From Bacteroidota bacterium (GTDB lineage: Bacteria; Bacteroidota; Bacteroidia; Bacteroidales; Prolixibacteraceae), in the NCBI GenBank assembly GCA_013203755.1, contig JABMPI010000804.1:1-9144 (forward strand): a stretch of DNA of 9,144 nt, written 5' to 3'. Each line of letters begins with the position of its first letter. Position 1 is the stretch's first letter. Position numbers and translations under genes: made by a program. The notes beneath the pieces were generated by a model. The model was not told the origin of the DNA. It searched no databases and saw nothing but the letters and a program-made list of their open reading frames with translations. Of the stretch, positions 6,339 through 9,144 are shown piece after piece.

Positions 6339-7589
6339 ATGATGAAAACAATTTGTCTCTATTTTCAAGTACACCAGCCATTACGTCTCAGGCAATATCG
6401 TTTTTTCGACATTGGTAACAGTGATTATTACTATGATGATTATACGAACGAAACTATTCTCCGAAAGGTTGCTGAAAACTGTTATCTTCCAGCTAATAAA
6501 ATGATGCTTGACCTTATTAAAAAACACAAAGGTAAGTTCCGGGTTGCTTTCTCTATATCTGGTGTTGCAATCGACCAGTTTCGCTTGTATGCACCTGAAG
6601 TTATCCAAAGTTTTCAGGAACTCGCAAAAACAGGATGTGTCGAATTTTTGGCTGAAACCTATTTCCATTCTCTGGCAGCTTTAAAAGATAAAAGTGAGTT
6701 TAAAAGACAGGTTGAGTCCCATGCAAATCAAATAGAAAGGCTTTTTGGACAAAGGCCCAAAACTTTTCGGAATACAGAATTAATTTATTCCGATGAAATA
6801 GGTGCAATGGTTTCTGAAATGGGTTTTAAAACTATTTTAACTGAAGGAGCCAGCCATATCCTGAAATGGAAGAGCCTGGGGCATTTATACGTCAATGCCA
6901 TCAATCCCCGATTAAAAGTAATGACAAGAAATTTTCAACTTAGCGACGATATTGCGTTCCGTTTTTCAGATAAAGGTTGGAGCGAGTGGCCGTTATCCGC
7001 TAAAAAATATGTTTCGTGGATAAACTGCAACAACACAAAAGATGAATTAGTCAATCTTTTTATGAATTATGAAATTTTTGGCGAGCACCAAAAAAAGGAA
7101 ACAGGTATTTTCAAGTTCCTTCAATCATTTCCATCAGCCGTTTTTAACAATTCGCAATTCAATTTTATGACTCCTTCTGATGTCGCCGAAAATTATCAAC
7201 CTGTTGCAATATTAAATGCCCCACAACCAATTTCCTGGGTCGACCAGGAAAGAAATCTGACTGCATGGCTTGGAAACGAACTTCAGAATGAAGCGTTTAG
7301 CAAATTGTATGAATTGTCAGGAAAAATTAACCTGTGCTCCAATAAAGATCTTTTAAAAGATTGGCAATATTTACAAGTAAGTGACCATTTTTATTACATG
7401 TGCACAAAGTTTTTCTCAGACGGTGATGTCCATTCCTATTTTAATCCTTATGAAACGCCTTATGATGCATTCTTGAATTACATGAATGTATTAAATGACT
7501 TTACCCTTAGATTAGAAAAGTCTGTAGCACCAAAACAAAAAATAATTTCCATTCGAAAAAAGAAAGAACTAGAATATGAAGTTGTCTGA
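6339..7589 (+). CDS. GH57 alpha-amylase-like protein with catalytic Asp replaced by Asn (416 aa)
   Basis: A full-length GH57 protein of the alpha-amylase/alpha-amylase-like subgroup. Seen motifs are VHQP (11-14, region 1), FRNTELIYSDE with the catalytic nucleophile Glu E147, FMNYEIFGEHQ (241-251) and LQVSDHFYYMCTKF (345-358). The Met-Asp-Tyr-Glu-x-Phe-Gly-Glu-His motif usually carries the acid/base Asp; here that residue is Asn N243 (codon AAT at 7065-7067). GH57 homologues in Bacteroidota lacking one or both catalytic residues have been described as alpha-amylase-like proteins, and this one keeps one. It may thus bind or remodel alpha-glucan weakly, or act as a non-catalytic partner of the synthase. 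The start is ATG 6339; a second ATG follows directly at 6342. The C-terminal 25 residues are basic and variable. Confidence 0.93.
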   Translation: MMKTICLYFQVHQPLRLRQYRFFDIGNSDYYYDDYTNETILRKVAENCYLPANKMMLDLIKKHKGKFRVAFSISGVAIDQFRLYAPEVIQSFQELAKTGCVEFLAETYFHSLAALKDKSEFKRQVESHANQIERLFGQRPKTFRNTELIYSDEIGAMVSEMGFKTILTEGASHILKWKSLGHLYVNAINPRLKVMTRNFQLSDDIAFRFSDKGWSEWPLSAKKYVSWINCNNTKDELVNLFMNYEIFGEHQKKETGIFKFLQSFPSAVFNNSQFNFMTPSDVAENYQPVAILNAPQPISWVDQERNLTAWLGNELQNEAFSKLYELSGKINLCSNKDLLKDWQYLQVSDHFYYMCTKFFSDGDVHSYFNPYETPYDAFLNYMNVLNDFTLRLEKSVAPKQKIISIRKKKELEYEVV

Positions 7590-7627
7590 AACAGATAAAA
7601 TAAAACAGTTTAGAACCATCTGTTTTA
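7589..7627 (+). promoter_or_regulatory. Two mutually exclusive hairpins just after the GH57 stop
   Basis: AAACAGAT (7589-7596) can pair with ATCTGTTT (7618-7625), while TAAAACAG (7601-7608) can pair with CTGTTTTA (7620-7627). The two 8-bp stems share the same 3' arm and exclude each other. The second is compact (11-nt loop) and ends in TTTTA, weakly terminator-like. This could tune transcription or mRNA stability between the enzyme genes and the two small downstream genes. A+T-rich chance pairing is also possible. Confidence 0.4.
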
Positions 7628-7683
7628 CAGTAATTACAATAGAATTTTATTGAATATATTAATGTTGATTTTAAACAAAGCCT

Positions 7684-7875
7684 ATGTTTGAATACGCAAA
7701 AATAATGCTACCCAAAGTTAGTTTCAGCAGAGAACTTTTTCAGAAAGAATTAATAAAATGTATTAATTGGATAGAACCACAAAATTTGCAGCAATTTCGA
7801 AAGTGGTGTTACGCCAATTTCAAAGAAATATATCCCGATATTTTAGAGAAAGAACTAGCAAATATGGTGGGGTAA
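7684..7875 (+). CDS. Conserved-looking small hypothetical protein (63 aa)
   Basis: A short protein starting MFEYAKIMLPKVSFSRELFQ, predicted mainly helical, with no signal peptide or membrane segment and an aromatic, charged middle (INWIEP, FRKWCYANF). Its N-terminal pattern (MFEYxKxxLxKVSFxxxLFxKEL, then a KWCY motif) is one I recall from small uncharacterised Bacteroidota proteins, often near metabolic or transport genes; I cannot name a function. It starts at ATG 7684, 94 bp after GH57 and 82 bp before the CBM48 gene, on the same strand as the glycogen unit. Its stop codon lies inside a perfect hairpin. It is probably real because of the recalled family resemblance and the amino-acid composition; a link to glycogen rests on position alone. 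Confidence 0.7.
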   Translation: MFEYAKIMLPKVSFSRELFQKELIKCINWIEPQNLQQFRKWCYANFKEIYPDILEKELANMVG

Positions 7876-7890
7876 GTTCTTGGAACTTAC
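7872..7890 (+). promoter_or_regulatory. Perfect 8-bp hairpin overlapping the stop of the 63-aa gene
   Basis: GTAAGTTC (7872-7879), loop TTG, GAACTTAC (7883-7890). The TAA stop (7873-7875) lies in the 5' arm, so a terminating ribosome would melt the stem. No T-tract follows on either strand, which argues against a simple intrinsic terminator. A processing or 3'-end stabilising hairpin is a possible role. Confidence 0.5.
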
Positions 7891-7957
7891 AATTATCAAA
7901 GAAGCAAATAAATTAATTACAGATTAAAAATAAATCCTATTAAAAAACAAATAAATT

Positions 7958-8269
7958 ATGAGTATCAAAAAGCAATATTTAAAAAAGGAATCTGTTTGCA
8001 AAGTAACTTTCAGACTTGCAAATAATAACGGGCTAAATGCCAATACAATAAAGATTCTGGGTGAATTTAATGAATGGAACCAGGAAAGTGAACCAATGAA
8101 TAAACTAAAAAGTGGTGAATTTACACAAACATTAAAATTAGATGCGGGCCGAGAGTATCAATTCAGATACCTGATTGACGACACATTTTGGCACAATGAA
8201 GCTGAAGCTGATAAACTTGTACCGAATGGGCTGGTAGTCGAAGATTATAATTCTGTTCTTGTTCTGTAG
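7958..8269 (+). CDS. Free-standing CBM48 / isoamylase early-set glycogen-binding protein (103 aa)
   Basis: A single beta-sandwich carbohydrate-binding module of the CBM48 (isoamylase N-terminal, AMPK-beta glycogen-binding) type, without an attached enzyme. The segment VTFRL, then IKILGEFNEWN (31-41), matches the YLSGSFNNW strand of AMPK beta. YQFRYLIDDTFWHNE (67-81) matches its YKFFVDGQW region, and DYNSVLVL (96-103) the NNIIQV end. By this alignment the glycogen-contact residues correspond to W40, R70 (Lys in AMPK), W78 and N98, all suited to binding. There is no signal peptide, so it acts in the cytoplasm. It starts at ATG 7958 after an A-rich leader and is the last gene of the unit. A likely role is tethering or scaffolding at glycogen, perhaps with the GH57 or receiver protein; that part is inference. 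Confidence 0.88.
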   Translation: MSIKKQYLKKESVCKVTFRLANNNGLNANTIKILGEFNEWNQESEPMNKLKSGEFTQTLKLDAGREYQFRYLIDDTFWHNEAEADKLVPNGLVVEDYNSVLVL

Positions 8270-8301
8270 CAGAGAACTTAATTTGAGGTATTACGGCAGG
8301 C

Positions 8302-8351
8302 GTAAAAGTTAAAATATCAATCAATCAATCAATCAATCAAGGTAAAAGTTA
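8302..8351. repeat. (ATCA)6 microsatellite flanked by a 10-bp direct repeat
   Basis: Six perfect ATCA units plus one A run from 8316 to 8340. GTAAAAGTTA stands on both sides at 8302-8311 and 8342-8351, exactly 40 bp apart. Tetranucleotide tracts change length by slippage. No ORF crosses it, so any effect would be on spacing or RNA structure, not on reading frame. Confidence 0.9.
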
Positions 8352-8381
8352 CAATTGCGATGAGCAATGCCTCCCTTACCC

Positions 8382-8438
8382 AATTCAGTGTTTCTACCAA
8401 TCCAGATTGTTCAAATCTGGAGGTAGAAGGATTGAATT
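8382..8438. other. Long compound hairpin (three stacked stems)
   Basis: AATTCA (8382-8387) pairs with TGAATT (8433-8438). TTTCTACC (8391-8398) pairs with GGTAGAAG (8422-8429, one G-U). TCCAGATT (8401-8408) pairs with AATCTGGA (8414-8421) around the loop GTTCA. Only a 3x3 internal loop and a 2-nt bulge interrupt 22 pairs, far more than chance would usually give. No T-tract follows on the plus strand. Strand and function are undetermined. Confidence 0.65.
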
Positions 8439-8476
8439 CGCTCTGGCACAAGGATTAAATATTTGTTGAAAGAATA

Positions 8477-8501
8477 ATGGGAATCGGACTTTCCCATGTC
8501 C
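8477..8501 (+). other. Hairpin with H-type pseudoknot potential
   Basis: ATGGGAA (8477-8483) pairs with TTCCCAT (8491-8497) around the loop TCGGACT. The loop GGAC (8486-8489) is complementary to GTCC directly after the stem (8498-8501), the geometry of an H-type pseudoknot. No stop-slip or riboswitch family is recognised. Confidence 0.4.
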
Positions 8502-8513
8502 CCTTATATAGTT

Positions 8514-8546
8514 AGTGGTTTCCCGACTTTGAGTCTGGTGACCACT
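8514..8546. terminator. Hairpin between convergent genes, possible terminator
   Basis: AGTGGT (8514-8519) pairs with ACCACT (8541-8546), with inner pairs CC/GG (8522-8523/8537-8538) and GACT/AGTC (8525-8528/8532-8535) around a TTG loop. On the plus strand the stem is followed by a T-rich but interrupted TTTACTTTACC, giving weak terminator character for the glycogen unit. It lies 27 bp past the stop of the convergent FKBP gene, so it could also end that transcript, although no T-tract follows in that direction. Confidence 0.4.
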
Positions 8547-8572
8547 TTTACTTTACCTCGTTTCAATTTTAT

Positions 8573-9004
8573 CTAACAAATCTCCACTAACCGAATATCA
8601 AAACTCAACACAGCATTGGGTGGAATTTTATTCCCAGTTCCTTTTTTTCCCCACGCCAAATCAGCCGCCACCCAAAATTTGTAACGGCTTCCAACCCCCA
8701 TCATTTGCAAACCTTCTTGTAAACCTTCAATTAATTCGTCAACTTTTACCTCTTCAGTTTTATTTTCACGGTATGTATCTGCCAAAATTTTACCATCTAA
8801 AAGTAAAGCGCGTTGGTGAATTTTAATTGTGTCTAACATTCCTGGTTTTACACCAGCCACTTCTTCAACAACCAAATACTGTAGCCCCGATTCAGTTTCA
8901 ATAACTCCCTCCTTTTTTGAATTTAGAAGTAAAAAATCTTCACCCGATTTTCGGTTATTTCCTGCCGAACCTTTGTTTCTCTCTTTTTTCTCTCGTTTTG
9001 CCAT
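8573..9004 (-). CDS. FKBP-type peptidyl-prolyl isomerase-like protein with altered active site (143 aa)
   Basis: One FKBP domain (about 35-142) after a short, very basic N-terminus (MAKREKKERNKG) with no signal peptide, hence cytoplasmic. Landmarks are ESGLQYLV (38-45), LLLDGK (67-72), YKFWVAADLAWGKKGTG (108-124) and IPPNAVLSFDIRLVEIC (127-143). Aligned to FKBP12, several pocket residues differ: the VHYTG Tyr is Gln Q64, the FD of KFDSS is LA (L74, A75), the GW Trp is Leu L95 and the AYG Tyr is Trp W118. Low isomerase activity and a chaperone or ribosome-related role are plausible, but that is inference. The start is ATG 9004. The gene runs convergent to the glycogen unit. Its C-terminal half is duplicated as the fragment at 1105-1308. 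Confidence 0.9.
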   Translation of the reverse strand: MAKREKKERNKGSAGNNRKSGEDFLLLNSKKEGVIETESGLQYLVVEEVAGVKPGMLDTIKIHQRALLLDGKILADTYRENKTEEVKVDELIEGLQEGLQMMGVGSRYKFWVAADLAWGKKGTGNKIPPNAVLSFDIRLVEIC

Positions 9005-9088
9005 ATGTTAATAATATACTCAAATCAAATAGCTTTTCGATTTTTATACTTGTTCTTTTTATCCACACCTTCATTAAAAAACTTTGCA

Positions 9089-9100
9089 GTAACCTGTTAC
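9089..9100. promoter_or_regulatory. Palindrome GTAACCTGTTAC upstream of the FKBP-like gene
   Basis: GTAAC, 2-nt centre, GTTAC, 85-96 bp before the ATG at 9004, with TGCA on both sides. It has the form of a small dimeric operator but could be chance. The rest of 9005-9144 is A+T rich and I see no gene in it. Confidence 0.25.
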
Positions 9101-9144
9101 AATGCAGTTTTTTGCTTTGTTGTGAATAAAAATAACTACGCCTA

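Larger units (their letters stand above)
8270..8572. other. Hairpin-rich region between convergent genes; possible structured RNA or miniature element
   Basis: No gene lies in these 303 bp, but the sequence is dense in inverted repeats. ATTGC/GCAAT (8354-8358/8364-8368) sits inside GGTAA/TTACC (8341-8345/8376-8380). A long compound hairpin spans 8382-8438, another hairpin with pseudoknot potential spans 8477-8501, and another spans 8514-8546. GTAAAAGT at 8302-8309 and at 8342-8349 is complementary to ACTTTTAC at 8544-8551 and could close the whole region. I do not recognise a known RNA family. Convergent terminators, a miniature inverted-repeat element or a structured RNA are all possible. 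Confidence 0.5.

Noticed and set aside
8316..8340. Repeat tract as a CRISPR array
   Set aside because: It is a pure tetranucleotide tandem repeat without spacers and there are no cas genes.
8401..8421. TTCAAATC in a hairpin, resembling a tRNA T-arm
   Set aside because: The stem encloses a 5-nt GTTCA loop instead of a 7-nt T-loop, and no acceptor, D or anticodon arms can be built around it.
8382..8546. Hairpin cluster as an integron attC site or retron RNA
   Set aside because: No integrase or reverse transcriptase is in the window and the conserved attC core words are absent.

Overview
The window looks like the chromosome of a Bacteroidota member, probably an environmental Bacteroidales/Marinilabiliales-type organism. 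The reasons are low GC, A-rich leaders without clear Shine-Dalgarno sequences, and a glycogen unit pairing a GT4-type glycogen synthase with a GH57 alpha-amylase-like protein, an arrangement I know from this phylum. The genus is an inference.

Layout. On the minus strand at the left are a CPBP intramembrane protease gene (110-1051) and a truncated FKBP-type PPIase fragment (1105-1308). Next comes a gene-poor 177-bp stretch, then a solitary 822-residue HTH-NACHT STAND NTPase gene (1486-3954). A roughly 480-bp divergent intergenic region carries a phased direct repeat on the NACHT side and small hairpins on the other. On the plus strand follows a probable operon: a small ORF overlapping a lone response-regulator receiver gene by 4 bp, glycogen synthase, the GH57 protein, a 63-residue conserved-looking small protein and a free-standing CBM48/isoamylase-early-set protein (4435-8269). 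A hairpin-rich region of about 300 bp with an (ATCA)6 microsatellite separates it from a convergent, full-length FKBP-type gene (8573-9004, minus).

How the parts relate. The plus-strand genes form a glycogen handling unit: chain synthesis (GT), an alpha-glucan-directed GH57 protein and a glycogen-binding module, preceded by a receiver protein that may regulate it. Two of these proteins have changes at defining residues. The receiver has Glu (E59) where the phosphoacceptor Asp should be. The GH57 protein keeps its Glu nucleophile (E147) but has Asn (N243) at the expected catalytic Asp. Both suggest regulatory, binding or pre-activated roles rather than textbook activity.

The best candidate for an undescribed system is the NACHT gene with its N-terminal HTH-like domain and a 12-bp direct repeat with 20-bp periodicity upstream, flanked on its distal side by a broken FKBP gene. 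The broken copy shares a 31-nt perfect match with the intact FKBP gene at the other end, so the segment between them is bounded by same-orientation paralogous repeats. This is compatible with insertion or rearrangement in this locus.
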